Positions 51,968 to 61,680 of a stretch of 64,000 bases of DNA are shown piece after piece. The DNA is taken from positions 372,001 through 436,000 of the forward strand of contig NZ_KB905694.1 of NCBI RefSeq assembly GCF_000380985.1, given 5' to 3'. This stretch comes from Proteiniphilum acetatigenes DSM 18083 (GTDB lineage Bacteria > Bacteroidota > Bacteroidia > Bacteroidales > Dysgonomonadaceae). The notes under the pieces are model-generated. The model was not told the DNA's origin, made no database searches, and saw only the letters and a program-made list of their open reading frames with translations. The stretch's first letter is position 1, and every line of letters begins with the position of its first letter. A program made the translations under genes and the position numbers.

Positions 51968-52752
51968 CCTGGGATTCATTTATATATTTTGCAGTAAGCG
52001 CCGTGGTGCTTTGGGGCAGCGGTGCGGCCCTTGCCTACGGAAGTAAGCGTAAGTTGTGGCCGGCATTGCTAACCACATTAGGCTTGATTGTATTCTCAAT
52101 CTTCATCGCCGGATTGTGGATGTCGCTTGAACGTCCGCCCCTACGCACCATGGGTGAAACACGGCTCTGGTATTCCTTTTTCCTGCCCGTAGCCGGATTG
52201 CTCACCTATCTTCGGTGGAACTACAAATGGATACTCTCTTTCACCACTGTACTCTCCACGGTTTTTATCATTGTGAATATCGTAAAGCCCGATATCCATA
52301 ACAAAGTACTTATGCCGGCGCTGCAAAGCCCCTGGTTCGCACCACACGTCATTATCTATATGTTCTCTTATGCCATCCTGGGTGCCGCAACACTGGTCGC
52401 CATCTACTATCTGGTCAGGGAAAAGAAGATCAAGAATAAAGCTCACCTGATGGAAATGACCGACAGTCTGGTCTACGCCGGTATCGCCTGTATTACGCTG
52501 GGCATGCTGATAGGGGCCATCTGGGCAAAAATAGCCTGGGGACATTACTGGAGCTGGGATCCGAAAGAGACCTGGGCAGCCGCCACATGGATGGGATACC
52601 TGCTTTATATCCATTACCGTTTGAAGAAAAGTTCATCGGATAAAACCTCGATGATCTTACTGATCATTGCATTTATCCTGTTGCAGGTTTGCTGGTACGG
52701 TGTCAACTACCTCCCGTCAGCACAGCAAAGTATTCACACCTATTCATCATAG
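51964..52752 (+). CDS. ccsA: Cytochrome c biogenesis protein CcsA (system II haem handling)
   Basis: The 262-residue protein has eight hydrophobic segments. The tryptophan-rich haem motif WGHYWSWDPKETWAAATW is near residues 195-212, and conserved histidines stand in FAPHVIIYMFSY near 118-129 and in LLYIHYRLKK. It brings haem to the outer side of the membrane for covalent attachment to NrfH and NrfA, working with the ResB-like partner encoded just before it (four-base overlap). A strong terminator follows 25 bases after the stop, closing the nitrite/cytochrome cluster. Confidence 0.96.
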   Translation: MTWDSFIYFAVSAVVLWGSGAALAYGSKRKLWPALLTTLGLIVFSIFIAGLWMSLERPPLRTMGETRLWYSFFLPVAGLLTYLRWNYKWILSFTTVLSTVFIIVNIVKPDIHNKVLMPALQSPWFAPHVIIYMFSYAILGAATLVAIYYLVREKKIKNKAHLMEMTDSLVYAGIACITLGMLIGAIWAKIAWGHYWSWDPKETWAAATWMGYLLYIHYRLKKSSSDKTSMILLIIAFILLQVCWYGVNYLPSAQQSIHTYSS

Positions 52753-52777
52753 AACAGGCGGTTTAAAAACCTATTAC

Positions 52778-52820
52778 AATACCCGTTTCCGTTGTTAATC
52801 TTCGGGAAACGGGTATTTTT
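52778..52820 (+). terminator. Rho-independent terminator after ccsA
   Basis: AATACCCGTTTCC (52778-52790) and GGAAACGGGTATT (52805-52817) pair perfectly over 13 bases with a 14-base loop, followed by T residues. Confidence 0.85.
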
Positions 52821-53035
52821 GTTGGAATATTTTATTTTCATTGTTCCTATAAGAGAATTTCCTTAAAAACAGCTATTTCATTTTCAAAATGGTTACTTTT
52901 GCAATGAATTTCCATCATTCAATATGAAAGTGGAATTCAAAACAGCATCATTTGTGTATTTTTGATACAGAAATATCAACAAAACAATCATAAAGTTAAT
53001 TTTTATCGAAAAATATAACTTTTTTATCGTTTTTA

Positions 53036-53066
53036 TTTGGATTGTCAAACAAATTGATTATTTTTG
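53036..53066 (+). promoter_or_regulatory. Promoter of glnN
   Basis: TTTG at 53036-53039 and TATTTTTG at 53059-53066 are 19 bases apart, a full consensus match. The region 52821-53035 before it is AT-rich with a possible second -7 box (TATTTTTG near 52963) and no gene. Transcription would start near 53073. Confidence 0.7.
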
Positions 53067-53135
53067 CAGCAGATTGTTTACTCAAATATAAAATTACGGG
53101 CGTAAAAGCCTCCATTTATCAAATTTAGTTCTATT

Positions 53136-55331
53136 ATGTCAACATTACGTTTTAAAGCAGTAGAAGAAGCATCGAAGAGAACGCCTATAGAAGTGACGCC
53201 CCCGACACAACTTCCTTCCGAGTATTACGGTAAATATGTATTCAACCGGACACAGATGTCCAAATATCTCTCCAAAGAGACAATGAATATAGTACTGGAA
53301 GCGATCGACCGGGGCACTACGTTACACCGGGGGATTGCCGATCACGTGGCGGCCGGCATGAAAATGTGGGCCATGGAGATGGGTGCCACCCATTATACTC
53401 ACTGGTTCCAGCCGCTTACCGAAGGTACTGCCGAGAAACATGACTCTTTTATTGACTATATAAACGGCCCTGACGGAGGTATCATTGAGAGATTTTCCGG
53501 CAAACTGCTGGCACAACAGGAACCCGATGCGTCAAGTTTCCCCAGCGGCGGTATCCGCAATACTTTCGAGGCAAGGGGATATACCGCATGGGATCCTTCT
53601 TCGCCCGCTTTTATTATTGACGATACATTGTGTATCCCGACCGTTTTTATCTCCTATACAGGAGAAGCACTGGACTACAAGACTCCGTTGCTGAAATCGC
53701 TTTCGGCAGTCGACAAGGCGGCAGTGGAGGTGTGTAGGCTATTCTATCCCGATGTAAAAAAGGTATACTCATACCTCGGATGGGAACAGGAGTATTTCCT
53801 GGTGGACCAGGCACTGTATGCCGCCCGGCCCGACCTCAGCCTCACCGAACGTACACTTATGGGGCATGAGAGCGCCAAAAACCAGCAGTTGGAAGACCAC
53901 TACTTCGGAGCAATCCCTCCGCGTGTAGCTGCTTTCATGCGTGAGGTGGAACTGGAGGCCTATAAGTACGGCATTCCGTTAAAAACCCGCCACAATGAGG
54001 TAGCACCCAACCAGTTCGAACTGGCACCTATCTATGGTGAAACCAATCTGGCAGTCGACCAGAACCTGCTGGTCATGACGCTGATGCACAGGATTGCCGC
54101 CAAACATCATTTTAAACTGCTGTTGCACGAAAAGCCGTTCGCCGGTATAAACGGGTCGGGCAAGCACAATAACTGGTCATTAGGCACAGATACTGGTATC
54201 GGCCTTTTCACCCCCGGCAAGACCGCCAATGAGAACCTGCTGTTCGTCACTTTCTTAGTGAACACGCTGATGGCAGTATATAAACACAATGGCCTGCTGA
54301 AAGCCTCCATCATGTCCGCCAGCAATGCGCACCGACTGGGAGCCAACGAAGCACCGCCTGCCATCATCTCCATCTTCCTCGGGACAGAGATTTCAGCCGT
54401 ACTCGATAAACTCGAACAGAGTTCCGAAGATGACGACATCACCGTGGACGAGCTTAAACAGATGAAATTAGGAATTGCCCACATTCCTGAAGTGCTGATC
54501 GACAATACCGACAGGAACCGTACATCACCGTTCGCCTTTACCGGCAACCGGTTCGAATACAGGGCCGTCGGATCATTAGCCAACTGCTCATCGGCGATGA
54601 CTGCGCTGAACGCGGCAATGGCCGCCCAGTTGATCGACTTCAAGAAAGAGATCGATGCAAAAATGAAAAATGGGATGAAGAAAGAACAGGCTATCTTCGA
54701 CACGCTCCGCCTCTATATCAAGGAGTCCAAACCCATTCGCTTCAACGGTAACAACTACAGCGAAGAGTGGAAAGAAGAGGCCAAAAAGCGCGGACTCGAC
54801 TGTGAAACCAGCGTTCCCGTGATCTTTGACAGATATACCTCGAATGCATCGGTAGAAATGTTCGAAAGCATCGGCGTGCTGAATGAAAAGGAACTGCATG
54901 CCCGTAACGAGGTGAAATGGGAAACCTACACCAAGAAGATACAGATAGAAGCACGCGTGCTGGGCGACCTCAGTATGAACCACATCATCCCGGTCGCCAC
55001 GGAGTACCAATCGATGTTGCTCGACAATATATATAAAATGTATGCCGTCTTCGACAAGGAAAAAGCCGACAGGCTGTCGAAGGAAGATGCTGCGCTCATT
55101 GAGGAGATCGCAGACCATATCTCGGCGATAAAAACGAATGTAGACGATATGGTGGAAGCCCGGAAAGCGGCCAATAAACTGGAGGATGCCCGCGAGAAAG
55201 CCGTAGCTTACCACGACAAGGTGGAGGTCTATTTCAATGTGATCCGCTATCATGTAGATAAACTGGAACTGATCGTGGATAATCAGATGTGGACACTGCC
55301 GAAATATAGAGAACTGTTATTCATAAGTTAA
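53136..55331 (+). CDS. glnN: Glutamine synthetase type III
   Basis: GlnN makes glutamine from glutamate, ammonium and ATP in the cytoplasm. The 731-residue length is the mark of type III, compared with about 470 for type I. Signatures: HYTHWFQPLTEGTAEKHDSF near 86-105, FPSGGIRNTFEARGYTAWDP near 132-151, LGWEQEYFLVD near 213-223, KTRHNEVAPNQFELAPIYGE near 279-298 and GINGSGKHNNWSLGTDTG near 335-352 (ammonium/glutamate site). Its promoter is a full consensus. It is followed by a hairpin terminator, so only some transcripts should run on into gltB. It supplies the glutamine used by gltBD and asnB downstream. Confidence 0.98.
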   Translation: MSTLRFKAVEEASKRTPIEVTPPTQLPSEYYGKYVFNRTQMSKYLSKETMNIVLEAIDRGTTLHRGIADHVAAGMKMWAMEMGATHYTHWFQPLTEGTAEKHDSFIDYINGPDGGIIERFSGKLLAQQEPDASSFPSGGIRNTFEARGYTAWDPSSPAFIIDDTLCIPTVFISYTGEALDYKTPLLKSLSAVDKAAVEVCRLFYPDVKKVYSYLGWEQEYFLVDQALYAARPDLSLTERTLMGHESAKNQQLEDHYFGAIPPRVAAFMREVELEAYKYGIPLKTRHNEVAPNQFELAPIYGETNLAVDQNLLVMTLMHRIAAKHHFKLLLHEKPFAGINGSGKHNNWSLGTDTGIGLFTPGKTANENLLFVTFLVNTLMAVYKHNGLLKASIMSASNAHRLGANEAPPAIISIFLGTEISAVLDKLEQSSEDDDITVDELKQMKLGIAHIPEVLIDNTDRNRTSPFAFTGNRFEYRAVGSLANCSSAMTALNAAMAAQLIDFKKEIDAKMKNGMKKEQAIFDTLRLYIKESKPIRFNGNNYSEEWKEEAKKRGLDCETSVPVIFDRYTSNASVEMFESIGVLNEKELHARNEVKWETYTKKIQIEARVLGDLSMNHIIPVATEYQSMLLDNIYKMYAVFDKEKADRLSKEDAALIEEIADHISAIKTNVDDMVEARKAANKLEDAREKAVAYHDKVEVYFNVIRYHVDKLELIVDNQMWTLPKYRELLFIS

Positions 55332-55369
55332 GCCTCACAACTTCAAATGTAATTTTCACATTTATTTGA

Positions 55370-55400
55370 ATAGCAGGTAAGTGATTATCTGCTATTTTTT
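55370..55400 (+). terminator. Rho-independent terminator after glnN
   Basis: AATAGCAGGTA pairs with TATCTGCTATT (one G-T), followed by seven T residues. It lies about 40 bases before gltB. The direct repeat TTGGCTCAAAA occurs twice right after it. Confidence 0.75.
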
Positions 55401-55439
55401 TGGCTCAAAACTTTGGCTCAAAATTAAAAAAGACGCAAA

Positions 55440-58400
55440 ATGGGACAGAAAGATATATTCAAAAACCTCCGGCAATTCGAAAAAGAGTCGCTCTACTCGT
55501 TTCAGAACGAGCATGATGCCTGCGGCGTCGGCCTCGCAATGACATTGACGGGAGAGAAATCTCACGACATTGTGGAGAAAGGGCTGCAGGTGCTGGAAAA
55601 TATGGTGCACCGGGGTGCCGAAAGTGCCGACAACATCACCGGTGACGGTGCGGGAATACTGGTACAGATCCCGCATGAGTTCATCCTTCTTCAGGGAATT
55701 GCAGTTCCGCCGGAAGGGCGGTACGGCACAGGACTCGTCTTCCTGCCACGGGAAGAAGAAAAGAGAGAATATTGCCTCTACGTTATTAAAGAGAAAGCCT
55801 ATGAAGAAGATCTTTCACTTTTCTTTATCCGAGATGTACCGGTCAACAGCGGTTGCCTGGGAGAGATCGCCCTTGCCAACGAACCGGTGATCAAACAGCT
55901 GTTCGTTTCCGGCCATTTCACGCCCGAGGAGTTGGAAAGAAAGCTCTATATCCTGAGAAAAAGAGTGGAGAAAGTCATCTATGCCTCGGCTATAGCGGAA
56001 GAGCGAAGTTTTTATATAGTAAGCCTTTCCACCCGGCAGATGATCTATAAAGGGATGTTGTCGTCGATACAACTTCGTCAGTACTTCCCGGATCTCACCA
56101 ACCCCAATTTCACGAGCCGGATCGCACTGGTACATTCCCGGTTCAGCACCAACACATTCCCCACCTGGGATCTGGCGCAACCGTTCCGAATGCTGGCGCA
56201 TAACGGCGAGATCAACACCATCCGCGGCAACCGGCAATGGATGCAGAGCCGTGAGAGCGTCTTGCAGTCTGAAGTGTTCCCCGATATGGAAGAGCTCTAT
56301 CCCGTAGTACAGCCCAATATGAGCGACAGCGCCTCTGTCGACAACGTGCTGGAGTTCCTTGTGATGTCCGGAAAATCGCTTCCGCACGCTATGGCAATGC
56401 TGGTTCCGGAAAGCTTTAACGAGAAGAATCCTATCCCCGACGGGGTAAAAGCGTTCTATGAATACCACAGCATGCTGATGGAGCCGTGGGACGGACCGGC
56501 CACGCTTATTTTCAGCGACGGGCGTTACGCAGGCGGAATGCTTGATCGCAACGGATTACGGCCGGCACGATATACCATTACCCACAGCGGTATCATGATC
56601 ATGGCATCCGAGACAGGTACCCTCACTTTCGAGCCATCCGATATCAAACAGATGGGACGGTTGAAGCCGGGAAAGATGATGATGATCGATACGCTGACCG
56701 GTACCATCTATTCCGATGCAGAGTTAAAAGAGACATTGGCAAACGCATTTCCCTACCGTGAATGGTTGAGCAGGAACTGCCTCAAGCTGGATGATATCTC
56801 TTCGGGACGAAGCGTGAACAACAATGTCAGGAACTACGAAGCCCTGCTGAAAGCATTCGGCTATTCGGTGGAGGATCTCGACGTACTGATCAAACCCATG
56901 GCATTGGAAGGGAAGGAACCCGTTTCCTCCATGGGCAACGATGTGACGCTGGCGGCACTGTCCGATAAGCCGCAACGCCTGTTCAACTACTTCCGACAGC
57001 AGTTCGCACAGGTGACTAATCCCCCTATCGACCCGATCCGGGAAGAACTGGTGATGTCGCTGACCGGCTACCTGGGCGCTGTACACCAAAATCTCCTCAA
57101 AGATATACCCGCACTATCGAGTATCGTGAAGGTAAAAAGCCCGATCCTGACCAATACCCAGTTCGATATCCTGTTGAACCTGCGGTACAAGGGATTCTCC
57201 TCTGCCATTATCCCTATGCTGTTCGATCCGAAAAGTGGTGCAGAAGGCATGCGCAGAGCACTGGAACAGATGTGTCTCTCCGTCGAAAAGGCGATTGATG
57301 AAGGCAAAAATTATATCGTACTGAGCGACAGAGGCGTGGATACGGAACACGCACCTATCCCTTCCCTGCTCGCCACATCCGCCGTACACCATTACCTGGT
57401 GGAGAAACGCAAACGGATGCAGATCGATATTGTGGTGGAGAGCGCCGAACCACGCGAAGTAATGCATTTCGCCCTGTTATTCGGGTTTGGCGCCAATGCC
57501 ATCAACCCCTATATGGTCTTTGCCATCCTTGCGGAAAAAATAAAAGCGGGCGAGATCGCGCTCGACCTGCCCACAGCAAAGAAAAACTATATCAAATCGG
57601 TCAATAAGGGATTGCTGAAAGTGCTTTCCAAAATGGGTAATTCCACCCTGCGGAGCTATCGGGGTGCGCATATCTTCGAAGCCATCGGCATCTCTTCTTC
57701 CCTTTTGGACAGCTATTTTAAAGGAACCTCATCAAAGATCGAAGGGATCGACATGGAGGATGTGGCCCAGGAAGTACTGCAACCGTTCCTCGAAGCGTTT
57801 TACAACGACGACAGCGAGCCATTCCATCTTCCAAACTTAGGGAATTATGCCTACAGGAATGACGGAGTATTTCATGCCTGGAATCCGGAAACCATCGCCC
57901 GTCTGCAGATAGCCACCCGGACGAACAATTACGCTGTGTTCAAGGAGTATACCGCGCTGGTAGACAATAAAGAGAAGCCGGCTTTTATCCGCGACCTGCT
58001 TGATTATACACGCAATCCTATCGATATTTCCGAAGTAGAACCTGCAGAGAACGTTATGAAGCGATTCTGCACCGGTGCCATGTCGTATGGCTCCATCAGT
58101 AAGGAAGCGCATGAAGCGATGGCGATAGCGATGAATATTATCGGTGGACGCAGCAATACCGGTGAAGGGGGTGAAGATCCCGAACGGTTCCACCCGCAGG
58201 CCGATGGCCTGTCACGCCGGAGCGCCATCAAACAGATCGCTTCCGGCCGGTTCGGAGTTACCACAGAATACCTCGTCAATGCCGATGAGCTGCAGATCAA
58301 GATCGCCCAGGGGGCAAAACCGGGTGAAGGGGGACAGTTACCAGGATTCAAGGTGGACGAGATTATTGCCCGGACGCGGCACTCCATTCCCGGTATCACC

Positions 58401-59972
58401 CTGATCTCTCCCCCGCCCCATCACGATATTTACTCTATTGAGGATCTGGCGCAACTTATCTTCGACCTCAAGAACGTGAACCCGAACGCGAAGATCAGTG
58501 TGAAGCTGGTATCGGAAAGCGGTGTCGGTACCATTGCCGCCGGCGTGGCGAAAGCCAAAGCGGATCTGATCGTGATCAGCGGTGCGGAAGGAGGCACCGG
58601 CGCGAGTCCCGCCAGTTCCATCAAACACGCGGGATTACCGTTAGAGATCGGCCTGGCGGAAACGCAACAGACATTGGTTGCGAATAATTTACGCGGAGTG
58701 GTCACATTGCAGACCGACGGACAACTGAAAACCGGACGCGATATTATAATGGCTGCACTGCTCGGTGCCGAAGAGTTCGGTTTTGCCACCAGCGCGCTGA
58801 TCGTACTGGGATGCGTAATGATGCGCAAATGCCATCTCAATACCTGTCCGGTGGGTGTTGCCACCCAAAACGAAGAACTGCGGCGACGATTCGTGGGACG
58901 ACATGAGTACCTCGTCAACTTCTTCCGCTTCCTGGCAGAGGATACCCGGGAACAACTGGCAGAAATGGGATTCAGGTCACTCGATGAAGTGATCGGCCGG
59001 TCCGACCTGCTCCAACGCAAAAATTTTCCGGAACTACCCAAGACTGAAAAGATCGACCTGGCAAGGATCATCTACTTCCCGAAAGAAGCTGACCTTCTCC
59101 CTATCAGAAGAACGACTATCCAGCATCACAAGATCGATGATGTATTGGATCGCATGCTGATCTCCGAAGCGCTTCCGGCTATTGAGCGACAACAGTCCGT
59201 CGGCATCAAGGCGGCCATAAAAAATACCGACAGGGCGGTGGGCGCCATGCTGTCGGGCACCATTGCAGCGCGCTACGGACAAAAAGGGTTGCCGGAACAC
59301 ACTATTTCAGCCTATTTTGAAGGATCAGCCGGCCAGAGCTTCGGCGCATTCCTGGCAGGCGGGGTTACTTTCTACCTTCATGGCGACTGTAACGATTACC
59401 TGGGTAAAGGTTTATCCGGGGGACGTATTATCGTAGCACCGGCCAAAGGCAGCAACTTCAAATCGGAGGAGAACATCATCTGTGGTAACACATCACTCTA
59501 CGGAGCTACTTCAGGTGAAGTATTTATCAGCGGTATAGCCGGTGAGCGTTTTTGCGTAAGGAACTCAGGGGCCACCGCCGTGGTGGAGGGAGCCGGTGAC
59601 CATTGCTGCGAATATATGACCGGCGGATGTACGGTCGTGCTCGGCAGCACCGGGAGGAATTTCGCGGCCGGCATGAGCGGCGGTATTGCCTATGTCCTGG
59701 ACGAAAAAGGTGATTTCGACTTTTACTGCAATATGGAAATGGTGGAGTTGACGCTGCTGGAAGAGATGTCCGACATCAGGGAATTGAAAAACCTGATCTC
59801 CAAACACGCTCAATATACCAATAGCGAGATAGCCAGACGAATCCTCGATAATTGGGAATTTTACGTGACTAAATTTATCAAAGTAGTACCTATTGAATAT
59901 AAGAAAGTGCTACAGGAAAAGAAGATGGCGGCATTGAACGAAAAGATCGCCGTGGTCGAAAGAGACTATTAA
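55440..59972 (+). CDS. gltB: Glutamate synthase (NADPH), large subunit
   Basis: The 1510-residue large subunit transfers the amide of glutamine to 2-oxoglutarate. An N-terminal class-II amidotransferase domain opens at C28 (NEHDACGVG), so a 27-residue propeptide is cleaved. The FMN-barrel domain has GAMSYGSISKEAHEAMAIAM near 877-896 and SGAEGGTGASPASSIKHAGL near 1042-1061. The 3Fe-4S cysteines lie in CVMMRKCHLNTCPVGVATQN near 1122-1141. The C-terminal glycine-rich beta-helix (GATSGEVFISG, GGCTVVLGSTGRNFAAGMSG) is complete. It begins after the glnN terminator and is separated from gltD by a family 2 element. Confidence 0.98.
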   Translation: MGQKDIFKNLRQFEKESLYSFQNEHDACGVGLAMTLTGEKSHDIVEKGLQVLENMVHRGAESADNITGDGAGILVQIPHEFILLQGIAVPPEGRYGTGLVFLPREEEKREYCLYVIKEKAYEEDLSLFFIRDVPVNSGCLGEIALANEPVIKQLFVSGHFTPEELERKLYILRKRVEKVIYASAIAEERSFYIVSLSTRQMIYKGMLSSIQLRQYFPDLTNPNFTSRIALVHSRFSTNTFPTWDLAQPFRMLAHNGEINTIRGNRQWMQSRESVLQSEVFPDMEELYPVVQPNMSDSASVDNVLEFLVMSGKSLPHAMAMLVPESFNEKNPIPDGVKAFYEYHSMLMEPWDGPATLIFSDGRYAGGMLDRNGLRPARYTITHSGIMIMASETGTLTFEPSDIKQMGRLKPGKMMMIDTLTGTIYSDAELKETLANAFPYREWLSRNCLKLDDISSGRSVNNNVRNYEALLKAFGYSVEDLDVLIKPMALEGKEPVSSMGNDVTLAALSDKPQRLFNYFRQQFAQVTNPPIDPIREELVMSLTGYLGAVHQNLLKDIPALSSIVKVKSPILTNTQFDILLNLRYKGFSSAIIPMLFDPKSGAEGMRRALEQMCLSVEKAIDEGKNYIVLSDRGVDTEHAPIPSLLATSAVHHYLVEKRKRMQIDIVVESAEPREVMHFALLFGFGANAINPYMVFAILAEKIKAGEIALDLPTAKKNYIKSVNKGLLKVLSKMGNSTLRSYRGAHIFEAIGISSSLLDSYFKGTSSKIEGIDMEDVAQEVLQPFLEAFYNDDSEPFHLPNLGNYAYRNDGVFHAWNPETIARLQIATRTNNYAVFKEYTALVDNKEKPAFIRDLLDYTRNPIDISEVEPAENVMKRFCTGAMSYGSISKEAHEAMAIAMNIIGGRSNTGEGGEDPERFHPQADGLSRRSAIKQIASGRFGVTTEYLVNADELQIKIAQGAKPGEGGQLPGFKVDEIIARTRHSIPGITLISPPPHHDIYSIEDLAQLIFDLKNVNPNAKISVKLVSESGVGTIAAGVAKAKADLIVISGAEGGTGASPASSIKHAGLPLEIGLAETQQTLVANNLRGVVTLQTDGQLKTGRDIIMAALLGAEEFGFATSALIVLGCVMMRKCHLNTCPVGVATQNEELRRRFVGRHEYLVNFFRFLAEDTREQLAEMGFRSLDEVIGRSDLLQRKNFPELPKTEKIDLARIIYFPKEADLLPIRRTTIQHHKIDDVLDRMLISEALPAIERQQSVGIKAAIKNTDRAVGAMLSGTIAARYGQKGLPEHTISAYFEGSAGQSFGAFLAGGVTFYLHGDCNDYLGKGLSGGRIIVAPAKGSNFKSEENIICGNTSLYGATSGEVFISGIAGERFCVRNSGATAVVEGAGDHCCEYMTGGCTVVLGSTGRNFAAGMSGGIAYVLDEKGDFDFYCNMEMVELTLLEEMSDIRELKNLISKHAQYTNSEIARRILDNWEFYVTKFIKVVPIEYKKVLQEKKMAALNEKIAVVERDY

Positions 59973-59993
59973 CAGGATATTCGACAAAATGTA

Positions 59994-60152
59994 TGCAATT
60001 AAACCGGAGACCTTTAGATGTTGTGCGGGGCACCCATAACTCGCATGGAGCGTTAAAAGAGGAGCTGTTTGAAGCGAAGCGAGTTCTACTCTTTTAGCTC
60101 ATGTGAGTTAAAATGGGTCACACAACATCGGTAGTCGGATGATTTAATTGCA
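59994..60152. repeat. MITE-like palindromic element, family 2, copy 2
   Basis: The 159-bp segment is bounded by TGCAATTAAA and TTTAATTGCA, exact inverse copies. Inside are ACATCG/GATGT-type arms (GATGTTGTGCGGGGCACCCA against ATGGGTCACACAACATC) and TTAAAAGAGGAGC against TCTACTCTTTTAG. The order of blocks matches copy 1 at 50519-50670. It has no open frame. It lies between gltB and gltD. Confidence 0.8.
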
Positions 60153-60172
60153 TTATCAAACAAAAAAAGAAC

Positions 60173-61645
60173 ATGGGAAATCCAAAAGCATTTATGACGA
60201 TACCCAGGAAAGATGCCGGTTATCGTCCCGTAAGCGACAGAATATATGACTACAGCGAGGTAGAACAGACCCTCAACAGGGAAGACCGTAAGTTGCAGGC
60301 AGCACGCTGTATGGACTGCGGTATCCCGTTCTGCCACTGGTCTTGTCCTCTTGGCAACAAAATGCCCGAATGGCAGGATCACATCTACAAAGGCGAGTGG
60401 AAAAAGGGTGTCGAAGTATTAATGGAAACCAATAATTTCCCCGAATTTACCGGGCGGGTTTGTCCCGCACCCTGCGAAAAATCATGCGTACTGGCGCTGC
60501 ACGAGGCGCCGGTCACCATCCGTGAGAATGAAGCTTCTGTCACCGAAGTAGCGTTCAGGGAAGGGATGATCAAAGCCCATCCGCCGAAGCGGAGGACTGG
60601 TAAGAAAGTAGCTGTTATCGGCTCCGGTCCGGCTGGGCTGGCTGCCGCCCAGCAACTAAACCGAAAAGGACATTCTGTCACCGTCTTCGAGAAAGATCAC
60701 AGCCCGGGCGGACTGCTCAGATATGGCATCCCTAACTTCAAACTGGCCAAACAGGTGATCGACCGCCGACTGGCGCTGCTGATGGAAGAAGGTATTGAAT
60801 TCAGAACCGATACGGAGGTAGGGAAAGATATCTCCGGGGCAGAGATCATGGAGGAGTACGATGCCATTTGTCTGGCTGTAGGCGCCGGAAAACCGAGGGA
60901 TATCACACCGGAGGGGCGTGATCTGAAAGGGATCCATTTCGCCATGGATTTCCTTTCACAACAGATCCGTATCCTGCAGAAAGAAGAGCCCGATACTGCC
61001 GAACAAATATCGGCAAAAGGGAAGCATGTGCTGGTGATCGGTGGGGGCGATACCGGCTCCGACTGCGTGGGCACATCGATACGGCAGGGCGCTTTAAGCG
61101 TGACGCAGATCGAGATCATGCCCAAACCACCCGCGGGACATAATCCAGCGACTCCGTGGCCAAGTCCCTATCCACAGGTATTAAAGACCTCGTCATCGCA
61201 TGAGGAGGGTTGTGAGCGGCGTTGGCAATTGAACACATTGAAGTTCAGCGGGGAAAACGGACAAGTAAAAGAGGCATTGGTAGAAGAGGTGAGTTGGGAA
61301 AAAGACGGGAACGGCCGTTTCAGTATGGTTCCCACTGGAAAACAAGAGGTCTTGAAAGCCGATCTGGTATTGCTGGCACTCGGTTTTGTCCACCCGGTAC
61401 AGGAAGGCTTACTGAATGAATTAGGCGTCAATTACGATGTCCGGGGAAATGTGGCAGTCGACAAGCAACACCTTAGCTCTGTTGATAAAGTTTTCGCCAC
61501 CGGCGATGCCGTGATGGGCGCCAGCCTTGTAGTGAAAGCCATCGCATTGGGCAGAAAAACGGCGGAGAATATTCATAAAATGCTTATGCCGCAAGAGAAC
61601 AGTCTGTTTTCCATATCACCGGCAGCCTCCCTTTTATCGCGATAA
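60173..61645 (+). CDS. gltD: Glutamate synthase (NADPH), small subunit
   Basis: GltD feeds electrons from NADPH through FAD and 4Fe-4S clusters to GltB. The 490-residue protein has the cluster-binding cysteines in CMDCGIPFCHWSCPLG near 44-59 and CPAPCEKSCV near 99-108. FAD-binding GSGPAGLAAAQQL near 150-162 and NADPH-binding VIGGGDTGSDCVGTSIRQGA near 287-306 follow, and GDAVMGASLVVKAI near 450 closes the FAD site. A family 2 palindromic element occupies the space between it and gltB, which may split the operon's transcription. asnB begins 35 bases after the stop. Confidence 0.97.
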   Translation: MGNPKAFMTIPRKDAGYRPVSDRIYDYSEVEQTLNREDRKLQAARCMDCGIPFCHWSCPLGNKMPEWQDHIYKGEWKKGVEVLMETNNFPEFTGRVCPAPCEKSCVLALHEAPVTIRENEASVTEVAFREGMIKAHPPKRRTGKKVAVIGSGPAGLAAAQQLNRKGHSVTVFEKDHSPGGLLRYGIPNFKLAKQVIDRRLALLMEEGIEFRTDTEVGKDISGAEIMEEYDAICLAVGAGKPRDITPEGRDLKGIHFAMDFLSQQIRILQKEEPDTAEQISAKGKHVLVIGGGDTGSDCVGTSIRQGALSVTQIEIMPKPPAGHNPATPWPSPYPQVLKTSSSHEEGCERRWQLNTLKFSGENGQVKEALVEEVSWEKDGNGRFSMVPTGKQEVLKADLVLLALGFVHPVQEGLLNELGVNYDVRGNVAVDKQHLSSVDKVFATGDAVMGASLVVKAIALGRKTAENIHKMLMPQENSLFSISPAASLLSR

Positions 61646-61680
61646 TATCCATTATTCAATCACCAAAAACAAGAAATAAC

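Noticed and set aside
58004-59071. Several long minus-strand frames opposite gltB
   Set aside because: They follow gltB's codon periodicity and have no recognisable protein features.
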